From assembly GCA_012514775.1 (NCBI GenBank), contig JAAYZQ010000239.1, positions 1-58,456 of the forward strand: a DNA stretch of 58,456 nucleotides, read 5' to 3'. Positions within the stretch are counted from its first letter, which is position 1. The number at the start of each line of letters is the position of its first letter. Under the pieces are notes generated by a model, which saw nothing but the letters and a program-made list of their open reading frames with translations, was not told the DNA's origin and did not search any database. This document shows, piece by piece, positions 38,302 through 46,758 of this stretch. This DNA is from Anaerolineaceae bacterium (GTDB lineage: Bacteria; Chloroflexota; Anaerolineae; JAAYZQ01). A program made the translations under genes and the position numbers.

Positions 38302-38336
38302 GTGGCGCCAGGGCACCCGCCTGGCGCCACTTCTTT
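38302..38336 (+). terminator. Rho-independent terminator of the sucCD-kor-hdr unit
   Basis: GTGGCGCCAGG (38302-38312) pairs without mismatch with CCTGGCGCCAC (38320-38330) around a 7-base loop, followed by TTCTTT. It lies 22 bases after the hdrA stop. Confidence 0.75.
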
Positions 38337-38384
38337 CCGGGATGCGAGCGACCGCGCGCCCGCGGGGTTAAGGAGAGTTGGCCT

Positions 38385-38819
38385 ATGAGCGACCTGGTCC
38401 TTGAGAATCTGGTAACCACCACCTACCTTGGCGGCGACAAAGTGCGCATCACCGCCGGCGATCGCAGCTTTGAAGCCGACCAGCGTACAAACACCGGCCG
38501 CCCGGGCTCGGGCTTTTGCCCCCTGGAGCTGGTGGCCGCCGCCCTGGGCTCTTGAATGGTCCTCACCATGGCGGCGGTCGCCGCCAGCAAGGGGATCGCG
38601 GTTACGCGGCTGGGCGCCAGCGTGCAGGGCGTGACGGAATTTGTGGGAATGGGGGCCAACACCCGGTTCATCACAAACCTCGACCTGGGCGAGGGGCTTT
38701 CGTCGCGGGAGCGGGCCATCCTTTACAACTCGGCCCGCCGCTGCGAGGTGCACAAGATGCTCCGCGGCAACATCGAGTTCCAGGACAACCTGGCCGACGC
38801 GCCAGGGTCAACAGCGTAG
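38385..38819 (+). CDS. OsmC-like selenoprotein (in-frame TGA = Sec57)
   Basis: With TGA (38553-38555) read as Sec, a 144-residue OsmC/Ohr-fold protein results. It has the family motif FCPLELVAAALGS-Sec-MVLTMA, where others have Cys, and a second Cys120 in ARRCEVHKML, matching the C-P-V-H-K-T type resolving region. OsmC proteins reduce peroxides with a Cys pair; Sec at the peroxidatic site should raise reactivity. ATG 38385 has AAGGAGAG upstream. The Sec position coincides with the catalytic residue, and the reading frame continues exactly. OsmC-like selenoproteins have been reported from environmental sequence. Confidence 0.85.
38569..38586 (+). promoter_or_regulatory. Candidate bacterial SECIS of the OsmC-like gene
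   Basis: TGGCGGC (38569-38575) pairs perfectly with GCCGCCA (38580-38586) around the loop GGTC, which begins 20 bases after the TGA. The stem length and loop sequence are the same as in the hdrA element. Confidence 0.7.
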
Positions 38820-38830
38820 GGAGGCGAACA

Positions 38831-39154
38831 ATGGGCTATTTCACGCTAGACGAGCTGCCGGTGACCGACATGCTGCCCGGCGTCAAGCGCCGCGCCGCGT
38901 ACCTGGAAGGGGTCATGCTCACCTTTTTCGACTTTGAGCCACGGGCCGTCATTCCCGGGCACCACCATCCCCACCAGCAGATCACCTGGGTCGTGTCGGG
39001 CAGCCTGACCTTTGAGCTGGACGGAGAAAAGCGCGTGCTGCGGGCCGGCGACGGCGTCCTGATCCCACCCGAGGTGCCCCACAGCGCGGTCATCCTCGAC
39101 GAGCCATGTCGCGTCATCGACGCCTGGCACCCGGTACGCGAGGATTACCGCTAG
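38831..39154 (+). CDS. Small single-domain cupin
   Basis: This 107-residue protein has a cupin motif 1 (PGHHHPHQQITWVVSG, with the His pair and Gln in the place of the usual Glu) and motif 2 (PPEVPHSAVI). It folds as one small beta barrel that binds a metal. The reaction is unknown. It follows the OsmC-like gene by 11 bases with a GAGGCGAA ribosome site, so it is probably cotranscribed with it. It is convergent with the DUF512 gene. Confidence 0.8.
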   Translation: MGYFTLDELPVTDMLPGVKRRAAYLEGVMLTFFDFEPRAVIPGHHHPHQQITWVVSGSLTFELDGEKRVLRAGDGVLIPPEVPHSAVILDEPCRVIDAWHPVREDYR

Positions 39155-39176
39155 CGAACGATACGCCTCGGCACCG

Positions 39177-40556
39177 TTACCTTTCCGTGGAAGCAGGGAG
39201 GTGCGGCTCGCCGGCAACCATCTCTCCGTGGGGCCACACGCTGGCGGCCAGGGCCTCGGCCATCGTGCCCGCCATGCGAACCGGCACGCCCAGTTCGGCT
39301 TCGATGTCCGAGATGTGCATCTCGTCCAGGGTTGTGCCGGGCGGCGCCGCGCCCCCGCCGTACCGCCCGGTAAACATCGCCCGGGGCAGCAACGCCACCT
39401 CGCCCAGGGGCTCCGGGCCCCGTCGCAGGGCGGCGGCCACGTCCTGCCCGGTCAACAGGCCGGAAACGGTGGTCACCGGGCCAAAGAACTCGTTCACCAC
39501 GGGCACCAGGCGCCAATTCGCCCCGGCCAGCTCGTTGAGCTCGTCCACGATGTCGCGCAGCACGGGGGCAATGAGCGTGCCGCAGGCCAGCGTCGCCGGC
39601 CGGAGCTGCCGGCCGGGCAAGTTCCCCTTGAGCGCCTGCCACTCGTCCAGCAGACGCCGTACCATACCCACGCCGTTCTCCACCTGGGGAAAACCATCGT
39701 AGGCACGGGCAGGAGGCACCTCGAGGCCGGCCACCAGGTACCACTCGTCGGACGGGTAGACTAAGGCCGAGCCCCAACGCTTGCGGTTTGCCTCGCGCCA
39801 GGGCTGCACCTGGCCCAGCAAGGCTCGCGACTCGGCGGCCGTGTACGTGCGGCAGCGGCCCGGGTGATACCGGGTCAACCCCACCGGCACCACACCGACC
39901 GAGGCCACCGGGCGGCCGCGGAGCCCCTCCAGGTCGCGGACGGTGCGCTCCAGGTGCTCGCCATCGTTCAGGCCCGGCACCAGGACCACCTGCGTGTGCA
40001 CCTCGATGTTCAGCCCGGCCAGGCGCCGGAGCTGATCCAGGACGTCGGGGGCGGCTTTGCGCGACAGGAACCGGCGCCGCAGCTCCGGGTCGGTGGCATG
40101 CACCGATACGTAAAGAGGGCTCAGACGCTGTTCCTCCAGCCGGTCCCAGTCCTCGTCAGTCAGGTTGGTCAGCGTCACGAAATGCCCAAAGAGAAAAGAA
40201 TAGCGATAGTCGTCGTCCTTGATGTACAGCGACTTGCGCATGCCGGGGGCGTTCTGCTTGACAAAGCAAAAGTCGCAATTGTTGGCGCAGCGCCGGATAT
40301 CGACGTCGAAGGTGGGACGGACGAAGGAAAGGCCCAGCTCCTCGCCGTACTCCCGCTCGCCCTCGAACAGCCATTCCTCGCCATCGCGCTCCACGGCGAG
40401 CTCCAGGAACTCTTCGGCGCCATAGAACTGGACGTCAATGACGTCCCTCACGGGCTGGCCGTTGATGGCCAGCAGGACGTCGCCGGGCCGGAGCCCCAGC
40501 TCCTCGCCCACGCTGCCCGGTGCGACCGATTCGATCACGCCACGTGGTTTCGACAC
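39177..40556 (-). CDS. DUF512 family radical SAM protein with N-terminal PDZ
   Basis: About 459 residues. A PDZ-like segment (IESVAPGSVGEELGLRPGDVL) is followed by the radical SAM triad CANNCDFCFVKQ and the DUF512 C-terminal domain, which holds NEFFGPVTTVSGLLTGQD. The family is conserved in many Gram-positive and Chloroflexota genomes, often beside der or cmk; its function is not established. The GTG at 40556 was preferred because GAGG lies 5 bases upstream and its product aligns with family N-termini; TTG 40589 is the alternative. It lies just after the cmk terminator on the same strand. Confidence 0.8.
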   Translation of the reverse strand: MSKPRGVIESVAPGSVGEELGLRPGDVLLAINGQPVRDVIDVQFYGAEEFLELAVERDGEEWLFEGEREYGEELGLSFVRPTFDVDIRRCANNCDFCFVKQNAPGMRKSLYIKDDDYRYSFLFGHFVTLTNLTDEDWDRLEEQRLSPLYVSVHATDPELRRRFLSRKAAPDVLDQLRRLAGLNIEVHTQVVLVPGLNDGEHLERTVRDLEGLRGRPVASVGVVPVGLTRYHPGRCRTYTAAESRALLGQVQPWREANRKRWGSALVYPSDEWYLVAGLEVPPARAYDGFPQVENGVGMVRRLLDEWQALKGNLPGRQLRPATLACGTLIAPVLRDIVDELNELAGANWRLVPVVNEFFGPVTTVSGLLTGQDVAAALRRGPEPLGEVALLPRAMFTGRYGGGAAPPGTTLDEMHISDIEAELGVPVRMAGTMAEALAASVWPHGEMVAGEPHLPASTER

Positions 40557-40594
40557 CCTCACCTCAAAGAAGCTGTTTCTTTCTGCCAAGGGGC

Positions 40595-40623
40595 AAAAAA
40601 TGCCCGGGAAATTTCCCGGGCAT
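40595..40623 (-). terminator. Rho-independent terminator after cmk
   Basis: A perfect 24-base palindrome (40600-40623, arms ATGCCCGGGAAA and TTTCCCGGGCAT) is followed on the - strand by six T residues. It lies 27 bases after the cmk stop and 39 bases before the DUF512 start. Confidence 0.85.
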
Positions 40624-40649
40624 CCTTGCCCTCGAATTCCACATCTCCC

Positions 40650-41339
40650 TCAGCGCTTGGGCCCGCTGTTCGCCAGGGCCAACACCCGCTCCAGCACCTG
40701 CTCGACGGAAAGAAAGGTGGTGTCGACGACGACCGCGTCTTCCGCGGGTTGCAGGGGAGCCAGGGCGCGACTGCTGTCGATCTCGTCGCGCCGCCGCACC
40801 GCCGCCAGCACATCGGCCAGCACGGCCGGCTCGCCGCGCGCCAGGATCTCTCGATAACGCCGTCCTGCACGCTCCTCCAGGGTAGCGTCCAGGTAGATTT
40901 TCAGATCGGCTTTGGGCAGGACGACGGTGCCAATGTCCCTGCCGACCATGACGATGCGCCCCTGCCAGCCCATGCGGCGCTGTTCCTCGGTAAGGGCCTC
41001 CCGGACGCCCGCATAGGCCGACACCGGCGAAACGCCATGGTCCACCTCCGGTCTCCGGATGTCCCACGTCACGTCCTGCCCATCCACGAGGACCGTGCAC
41101 TGGCGGCCGTCGTCGATGGTGGGCCGCAGGACGTCGATGCGCAGCGTCCTCGCCAGCCCGGTCACGGCCTCTTCGTCTTCGATAGGGATGTGCCGGACCA
41201 GTGCTGCCCAGGTGACTGCCCGGTACATGACGCCGGTATCCAGGTAGACATAGCCCAGCTCCTCGGCCAGCAGCCGGCCGATGGTGCTCTTGCCCGAAGC
41301 CGCCGGGCCGTCGATGGCGATGACGGACATTGCCTTCAA
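40650..41339 (-). CDS. cmk: Cytidylate kinase
   Basis: The 229-residue protein has a P-loop (IAIDGPAASGKSTIGRLLA), the CMP-binding YLDTGVMYRAVTW, and GRDIGTVVLPKADLKIYLDA. The C-terminal RRDEIDSSRALAPL and VVDTTFLSVEQV are typical of bacterial CMP kinases. It makes CDP/dCDP from CMP/dCMP. It lies in the order patatin-rluB-cmk, similar to the rluB-cmk pairs common in Firmicutes and relatives. TTG at 41339 has GGAGG 8 bases before it; ATG 41330 is too far from that site. Confidence 0.92.
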   Translation of the reverse strand: MKAMSVIAIDGPAASGKSTIGRLLAEELGYVYLDTGVMYRAVTWAALVRHIPIEDEEAVTGLARTLRIDVLRPTIDDGRQCTVLVDGQDVTWDIRRPEVDHGVSPVSAYAGVREALTEEQRRMGWQGRIVMVGRDIGTVVLPKADLKIYLDATLEERAGRRYREILARGEPAVLADVLAAVRRRDEIDSSRALAPLQPAEDAVVVDTTFLSVEQVLERVLALANSGPKR

Positions 41340-41373
41340 GAATGGTGCCTCCTTGCTCCCGTTGTATGATACA

Positions 41374-42150
41374 TCATCGCCCTTTGCGGCGCTTTCGAGC
41401 AGGACTGGCCGTTTTCTGCGCCCGCATCTTTAGCGCGGCCAGGCTGCCGATCTCCTTGGCCGTCAGGTAACGCCACTGCCCCACGTCCAGCATGCCCAGG
41501 TCCAGCGGCCCCAGGCGCGTTCGCGTCAGCTCGATCACGGGATGCCCCAACGTCTCGGCCACGCGCCGGATCTGGCGCTTGCGGCCCTCGCGCATGGTCA
41601 CCCGCAGCAGCGTCGTGTCCTTCCGGGCGCCAAGGACCTCCACGCGGGCCGGAGCTGTTTTCTTGCCGTCCAAAAGCATTCCCTGTCGCCAGATCTCCAG
41701 CGTCTCCTCCGAGAGGCGGCCGTTGACCACCACGCGATACACCTTATCGTGGCCGTACCGGGGATGAGTGAGGAGGTTGGCCAGCTCGCCATCGTCCGTG
41801 AGGAGGATCAGGCCCTCGCTGGCAGCATCCAGGCGACCCACAGGATACAGCCGGGCCGGCACCGACACCAGGTCTCCCAGGGCCTGGCGCCCGCGCGAAT
41901 CCTGCATGGTCGACAGGACGCCTCGCGGCTTGTTGAGCACGATGTACACGTGCTCCCGGGCGAGTTGGATCCGCCGGCCGTCTACGCGCACCTGGTCGCG
42001 CGCCGGATTAACCTTGGTGCCCAGTTGGGTGACGACACGCCCGTTGACCGTAACCCTACCTTCGCGTATCAGCTCTTCCGACTGGCGCCGCGAGGCTACT
42101 CCGGCCTGGGCCAAAAACTTCTGTAAACGTTCTAAATGATCTTCTGACAT
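41374..42150 (-). CDS. rluB: rRNA large subunit pseudouridine synthase, RluB/RsuA family
   Basis: The 258-residue protein has an N-terminal S4 RNA-binding domain (residues 6-60, LQKFLAQAGVASRRQSEELI). The pseudouridine synthase domain contains the catalytic Asp in PVGRLDAASEGLILLTDDG, plus REGRKRQIRRVAETLGHPV near the end. A basic C-terminal tail (RKRRKGR) may aid rRNA binding. It probably modifies 23S rRNA. It is 21 bases downstream of the patatin gene and 34 bases before cmk. Confidence 0.9.
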   Translation of the reverse strand: MSEDHLERLQKFLAQAGVASRRQSEELIREGRVTVNGRVVTQLGTKVNPARDQVRVDGRRIQLAREHVYIVLNKPRGVLSTMQDSRGRQALGDLVSVPARLYPVGRLDAASEGLILLTDDGELANLLTHPRYGHDKVYRVVVNGRLSEETLEIWRQGMLLDGKKTAPARVEVLGARKDTTLLRVTMREGRKRQIRRVAETLGHPVIELTRTRLGPLDLGMLDVGQWRYLTAKEIGSLAALKMRAQKTASPARKRRKGR

Positions 42151-42171
42151 GACCTCTGGTTGCAGACCCGC

Positions 42172-43137
42172 TCAGGCCCCCCCCGGCTGCCCCAACACCC
42201 GCGATAGGTCCTTCCGCGCATCCCAGTATCCCAGCTCCATCAGGTGGCGGTGATACTCTGCCTGGTAATGAGTCATCAGGCCTACGGTTAGATAGCGGTC
42301 CGGGGCCACGATCTCCAGCCACTTCAGGCCCGGATATTGCCCCGTCTCGCACTCGAGCTTGTACAACAGGTAATCCCGCCACACCGTTTCCGTCAGCATG
42401 GCATCCAGGGCGGGCTCAAAGGCGTTCCACAGCTCCTGGACGACCACCAGGAGCTGCTCGTCGAGATCGGTCACGTAGCCCGGGCGCGTGCTGCTGCGCA
42501 CCGGGCGCTCTGGCCAGGGGACCATGGTGACGACCACGATCTCGGTCCCGTCCAGCTCCAGGGCCTTGCGGAAAGGGGTGTTGGCCAGGGTGCCGCCATC
42601 CCAGTACGGCACACCGTCGATCTGGAAAGGGCCGTACCACAGGGGGATGCTAAAGCTGGCAAGTATATGCTCCAGTCGCAGGCCCCCGTCGCTTCGATTG
42701 GTAAAAAACTCCAGCCGCGTCGTGTTGGCGTTGACCGCCGTCACGTGCACCTCAAAGGGTGCGTCGTGAGCGTTGATCACCTCTGGCCGGAACCAGGGCC
42801 GATCTCGCCACTTCTTGGAGCAGCCAAGGAGGGTCTCTGGCCAGGGGGTCAGGTCAAAGACGTGATCCCGGCGATAAAGCACGTTGTCGAGGATTACGTC
42901 GTCGATGCGCATCTTCTGTACATCCCCGGAAGTGAGGTCCATCCAGCGCTCGCGCAGACCGGCGACAGTGATCCCCGAGCCCAGGGCGGCGGCGTTGACG
43001 GCCCCCACCGACGAGCCGATGATCACATCGGGCTTCCAGTCCACCTCCTCCAGGTATTGGAGCACCCCCAGGTGGTAAGCGCCTCGACCTCCTCCACCGG
43101 AAAGGACCAGTATCCGCTTGTCTGTTTTGGCGTCCAT
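42172..43137 (-). CDS. Patatin-like phospholipase
   Basis: The 321-residue protein has an oxyanion-hole motif GGGGRGAYHLG near the start and the nucleophile elbow GSSVG (Ser near residue 43). The Asp of the catalytic dyad is in YWDGGTLANTP. It has no signal peptide and should act inside the cell on phospholipids or acyl esters. The length fits single-domain bacterial patatins. It is the first gene of the patatin-rluB-cmk unit with a promoter at 43174-43202. Confidence 0.85.
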   Translation of the reverse strand: MDAKTDKRILVLSGGGGRGAYHLGVLQYLEEVDWKPDVIIGSSVGAVNAAALGSGITVAGLRERWMDLTSGDVQKMRIDDVILDNVLYRRDHVFDLTPWPETLLGCSKKWRDRPWFRPEVINAHDAPFEVHVTAVNANTTRLEFFTNRSDGGLRLEHILASFSIPLWYGPFQIDGVPYWDGGTLANTPFRKALELDGTEIVVVTMVPWPERPVRSSTRPGYVTDLDEQLLVVVQELWNAFEPALDAMLTETVWRDYLLYKLECETGQYPGLKWLEIVAPDRYLTVGLMTHYQAEYHRHLMELGYWDARKDLSRVLGQPGGA

Positions 43138-43173
43138 GCCTCACCCCCGGTTCCCTCGTGGAGTGTCCTTGCG

Positions 43174-43202
43174 AGTTTAGCATACTTTGGGCCGGCCGTC
43201 AA
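43174..43202 (-). promoter_or_regulatory. Sigma70-type promoter of the patatin-rluB-cmk unit
   Basis: On the - strand TTGACG (43197-43202), a 17-base spacer and TAAACT (43174-43179). The start is expected near 43167, about 30 bases before the patatin ATG. The rest of 43203-43355 shows no gene I can support. Confidence 0.6.
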
Positions 43203-43355
43203 TTTGCAGTGCGCCCTCCAAGGAACCGAGTACGTACCTCGCCTACCCGTTCGCCAGAGAGGTGAGATCAGACGGCGTCGATGGCCAACCCCTCAAGACG
43301 AGACGGGTTCCACCATTCGCCAGGGTTGGTATCTGCCCAGACCAAACGGGGAACT

Positions 43356-43392
43356 GCGGCCTGCGCAAACCGTTCGCGTCTGCGCAGGCCGC
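43356..43392 (-). terminator. Terminator-like hairpin after the SBBP-repeat gene
   Basis: GCGGCCTGCGCA (43356-43367) pairs perfectly with TGCGCAGGCCGC (43381-43392) around a 13-base loop, 11 bases after the stop of the - strand gene. No T-tract follows on the - strand. Confidence 0.55.
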
Positions 43393-43402
43393 TTTCAGAA
43401 CG

Positions 43403-44938
43403 TCACTGCCCCCTGACGATCAGGGGGATATAGATGCTGTGAATCCAGTCGTCCAGCTTCAGAACAAACCCATCTCCGTCCAGGTTGCCGCTGTGGGGAT
43501 GAAGGGGGGTGATGCCGCCGTCGCCCGGCCAGGTGGACTCGGAAGTGCCTGTGGTGAAAAGGGTGTGGTTATTGTCCACGGCCATGCCGAAGCCATAGTC
43601 GTGGGTGTCAGCGTCCCCGTAAAAGGTGTGTCGCCGATAACGGCCGCTGCTGTCCAGTTTCAGGACCACAATGTCGGCGCCACCTGTACCACTATAGGGA
43701 TGGCTGGGGCTCGCCCCGTCGTCTCCCAGCCAGGACGCGGCGGATGAGCCCGAGACATAGATGCTGCCATCGGCCTTTATGCCGACGCTGCTGCCCACGT
43801 CGCTGGCCGTGGACCCATAGAACGTGTTCCACTGGCGCTGCCCATTGCCGCTTAACTGCAGGACGGCGATGTCGGTTTCGCCAGCATGGGGGTTGAGGGG
43901 TGCGCCCCACGTATTGGCGGACTGCCCCACGACGGCCAGGCTGCCTGCACGCCAGGCGATGCCGTTGCCCAGGTCATCGGTGCCGTCGGCCCCGGCAAAG
44001 GTGTGCCACTGATACGCTCCGTTCGCGCTCAGTTTGAGAATGGCGATGTCGGTGCTGTATCCTTCTCCACCGCTGAAGGGGCTCAACGGAGCTGCGCCGC
44101 CGTCCCCCAGCCAGGGGTAGGTTGCCGTGCCGGTCACGTACACGTTGGATGCCGAGTCCGTCGCGACGCCGTAGCCAGCCTCATCGCCGGCCCCGACGTC
44201 CCCTCCATAGTACGTGTGCCACTGATAGGCGCCGTTGCCATCGAGTTTCAGAACCACCAGGTGACCGGTGTCGGCGGCAGAGTGAAGGGGCGTGCCCCAC
44301 TCGAAGGCCGAGTAGCCGGTGATCAGCAGGTTTCCAGCGCCATCCAGCGCAATGGCATTGGCCCGCCCCGGCTGATAGAAGGTATGCCACTGGTAGGCGC
44401 CGGTCGAATCCAGCTTGAGCACAACCATGTTCTCGGTGCCGGTGTGGGGGTTCAGCGGGCCGGCGTCGCCGGGACCTTGCCAGGTCCTGTCCGAATACCC
44501 CGCGACGTACACGTTACCGGCAGCATCCACAGCAATGCCCAAAGCCTCGTCGTCGCCATCTTCGGACTCGGTAGGGCTTGCTCCGTAAAAGGTGTGCCAT
44601 TGATAGGCCCCCAGGCCATTCAATTTGATCACAACCACGTCATACCCGCCACTATGCTCGTGCAGCGGACTGCCCCAGGTCCGGCTAACGTGGCCTGCCA
44701 CGTAGACGTTGCCGGCACCATCCACGCCAACCGCGCGGAGCTGGCCGACAGAGTCGGCGACGCCATAGAAGGTGTGCCATTGGTAGCCGAGACCGAGTGC
44801 TGCGGCGGTGCGGGGGATAGAGGGCGCGGCACCCCCTGCCACTTGCGCCTGGACGGGAGAGGTCCCCCCAAGTGGAACCAACGGAAGAATCAAGACCGAG
44901 ACAACGACAACTGCCACAACGACCCCGGAATGTTTCAT
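43403..44938 (-). CDS. Secreted SBBP-repeat (beta-propeller-like) protein
   Basis: The 511-residue protein has a signal peptide (hydrophobic VVVAVVVVSVLILPLVPL, cleavage near the AQ of VQAQ). The rest consists of seven SBBP-type units of about 60-65 residues. Each contains a variant of YQWHTFYG, followed by GNVYVAG-like strands. Such proteins form propellers on the cell surface or outside it; the binding partner is unknown. The ATG has AAAGGAGG upstream. A consensus promoter sits 160 bases upstream. Confidence 0.8.
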   Translation of the reverse strand: MKHSGVVVAVVVVSVLILPLVPLGGTSPVQAQVAGGAAPSIPRTAAALGLGYQWHTFYGVADSVGQLRAVGVDGAGNVYVAGHVSRTWGSPLHEHSGGYDVVVIKLNGLGAYQWHTFYGASPTESEDGDDEALGIAVDAAGNVYVAGYSDRTWQGPGDAGPLNPHTGTENMVVLKLDSTGAYQWHTFYQPGRANAIALDGAGNLLITGYSAFEWGTPLHSAADTGHLVVLKLDGNGAYQWHTYYGGDVGAGDEAGYGVATDSASNVYVTGTATYPWLGDGGAAPLSPFSGGEGYSTDIAILKLSANGAYQWHTFAGADGTDDLGNGIAWRAGSLAVVGQSANTWGAPLNPHAGETDIAVLQLSGNGQRQWNTFYGSTASDVGSSVGIKADGSIYVSGSSAASWLGDDGASPSHPYSGTGGADIVVLKLDSSGRYRRHTFYGDADTHDYGFGMAVDNNHTLFTTGTSESTWPGDGGITPLHPHSGNLDGDGFVLKLDDWIHSIYIPLIVRGQ

Positions 44939-45098
44939 GACGAGCCTCCTTTGTCTTCCTTTTTGTGAGCTACAACATCTGGCATTTGTGGCGTTGCGAC
45001 CAACGGCTCGGAGAGAGGCGAGGACTCGGATCAGACAGGCGGAGAACAGGTCAAGAAAGATTGTGAGATTGCCTCATACAAGCCCCGTAACGCCCAGT

Positions 45099-45127
45099 AT
45101 TATGCACGACAAATCTTATGTTGTCAA
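45099..45127 (-). promoter_or_regulatory. Sigma70-type promoter of the SBBP-repeat gene
   Basis: On the - strand a perfect TTGACA (45122-45127), a 17-base spacer and CATAAT (45099-45104). The predicted leader is about 155 bases long. Confidence 0.7.
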
Positions 45128-45218
45128 ATGGTTAGGGCCAAGGGTGAGCCGAAGCCGGTCATCGCGGGCGGACAGGTTTCTGCCATGTGCGGGGCACGGC
45201 TCGCGGAGGGATTGCGTG

Positions 45219-45247
45219 TTGCGCCTGCGCCGGATCTCTGCTACAAT
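45219..45247 (+). promoter_or_regulatory. Sigma70-type promoter of tldD
   Basis: TTGCGC (45219-45224), a 17-base spacer and TACAAT (45242-45247). The predicted start is near 45254, about 36 bases before the ATG. Confidence 0.6.
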
Positions 45248-45289
45248 GGCCGCGAGATTCGTCAAAGCAATGGCCGGGGGAGGTCGAAC

Positions 45290-46756
45290 ATGCAGGCAAT
45301 TGCTCTTAACGCACTGGACCAGGCTGTGGCACGTGGCGCGGATTATGCCGACGTGCGCGTCGTCGAGCGGCGCGTGGAGGACTTGTGGGTCAAGAACGGC
45401 CGGCCCGAGCGGATCGGCACCGCCGAGGACCTGGGATTGAGCGTGCGCGTCCTCTACCACGGAGCCTGGGGCCTGGCGGCGACGAGCGACCTGGGAGGGG
45501 ATTCCCTGGCGGCTGCCGCGGCCCGCGCGCTCGAGATCGCCACGGCCAGCGCCCGGGTACAGAGCGGCGCCACCTGGCTGCCCCCACGCCCGGGGGAGGT
45601 GGGCGCCTATGCCACCGAGATGGAGCAAGATCCCTTTGCCGTGCCCCTGGAGGAGCGCCTGGCCCTGTTGGCCGGCTGCTGCGAGGCGATGCAGCAGCGG
45701 CCCTCAGTCCGCGTGGCCCAGGCGCACATGAGCCTCTTTCGCGAGAAAAAGTGGTTCGTCTCCAGCGAGGGCAGCAAGCTGGAGCAGCTCATCGTCGAGA
45801 ACGGCGGCCGTATCATGGCCACTGCCGTGGGCGACGACGGCGTCTTCCAGCGGCGCAGCTTTGAAAACCACGCCCAGGGCGGCTACGAATTCCTCCTCTC
45901 CCTGGACCTGCCGGCCCAGGCGGAGCGCTGTGCCGCCGAGGCGGAGGCCCTCCTGACTGCCCCCGTCTGCCCCAGCGGCCCGCGCACGGTGATCCTGGGC
46001 AGCTCGATCCTGGCACTCCAGGTCCACGAAAGCTGCGGTCACCCCGTTGAGCTGGACCGGGCCCTGGGCAGCGAGGCTTCCTACGCGGGCACGAGCTTTA
46101 TGACCGTGGACCAGCTTGGGTTGCTCCAATACGGCTCGCCCGTCGTCAACATCACCGCCGACGCCACCCTGCCCGGCGGCCTGGGCACCTTTGGCTGGGA
46201 CGACGAGGGCACGCCCGCCGAGGCCTTTCCCGTCATCCGCGAGGGGCGTTTCGTCAACTATCTCACCTCGCGGGAGACGGCCTGGTGGCTGGCCCACAAC
46301 CACGCGCCGACCTGCCCGGTGCCGCCGCTGCCCTTTAGCAACGGCACCATGCGCGCCGACGGCTGGGGCCACTTGCCCCTCATCCGCATGACCAACATCA
46401 GCCTGGAGCCCGGCGAACGCACCTGGGACGAGCTCCTGGCCGACAGCGACGGGGCCCTGTTCCTGGACACGCCCAAGAGCTGGAGCCTGGACGACAAGCG
46501 CCTGAACTTTCATTTTGGGACCGAGGCGGCCTACGAGATCGAGGGCGGCCGCCTGGGGCGCATGCTGCGCGATGCCAGCTACACCGACCGCACGCCTCGT
46601 TTCTGGAACAGTTGCGATGCGGTGTGTGACGGGGATAGGTGGCAGTTGTGGGGCTTGCCCAGTTGCGCCAAGGGCGAGCCAATGCAGATTGCCCACGTGG
46701 CCCACGGTGCGGCCCCGGCCCGCTTCCGCGAGGTCCAGGTCCGGGGCGGGGGATAG
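45290..46756 (+). CDS. tldD: TldD-family metalloprotease
   Basis: The 488-residue protein has the TldD signature HESCGHPVELDRALGSE (HExxxH-type zinc motif plus downstream Glu) in the middle of the chain. TldD/TldE form a heterodimeric zinc protease that cleaves unfolded peptides and peptide natural products. A TldE partner is encoded nearby on the opposite strand, separated by three genes. ATG 45290 follows a GGGGGAGG site. The gene converges on the Cas4-like gene with only 2 bases between stops. Confidence 0.88.
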   Translation: MQAIALNALDQAVARGADYADVRVVERRVEDLWVKNGRPERIGTAEDLGLSVRVLYHGAWGLAATSDLGGDSLAAAAARALEIATASARVQSGATWLPPRPGEVGAYATEMEQDPFAVPLEERLALLAGCCEAMQQRPSVRVAQAHMSLFREKKWFVSSEGSKLEQLIVENGGRIMATAVGDDGVFQRRSFENHAQGGYEFLLSLDLPAQAERCAAEAEALLTAPVCPSGPRTVILGSSILALQVHESCGHPVELDRALGSEASYAGTSFMTVDQLGLLQYGSPVVNITADATLPGGLGTFGWDDEGTPAEAFPVIREGRFVNYLTSRETAWWLAHNHAPTCPVPPLPFSNGTMRADGWGHLPLIRMTNISLEPGERTWDELLADSDGALFLDTPKSWSLDDKRLNFHFGTEAAYEIEGGRLGRMLRDASYTDRTPRFWNSCDAVCDGDRWQLWGLPSCAKGEPMQIAHVAHGAAPARFREVQVRGGG

Positions 46757-46758
46757 GA

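Larger units (their letters stand above)
44939..45289. other. Intergenic region between divergent SBBP and tldD genes
   Basis: This 351-base gap holds the long leader and promoter of the SBBP-repeat gene on the - strand and the tldD promoter on the + strand. Its AT content is higher than in the surrounding genes. I see no further gene, RNA or repeat in it. Confidence 0.6.

Noticed and set aside
38556..38819. A separate 87-residue gene starting at the ATG right after the OsmC TGA
   Set aside because: It has no ribosome site of its own and is exactly the second half of the OsmC domain.
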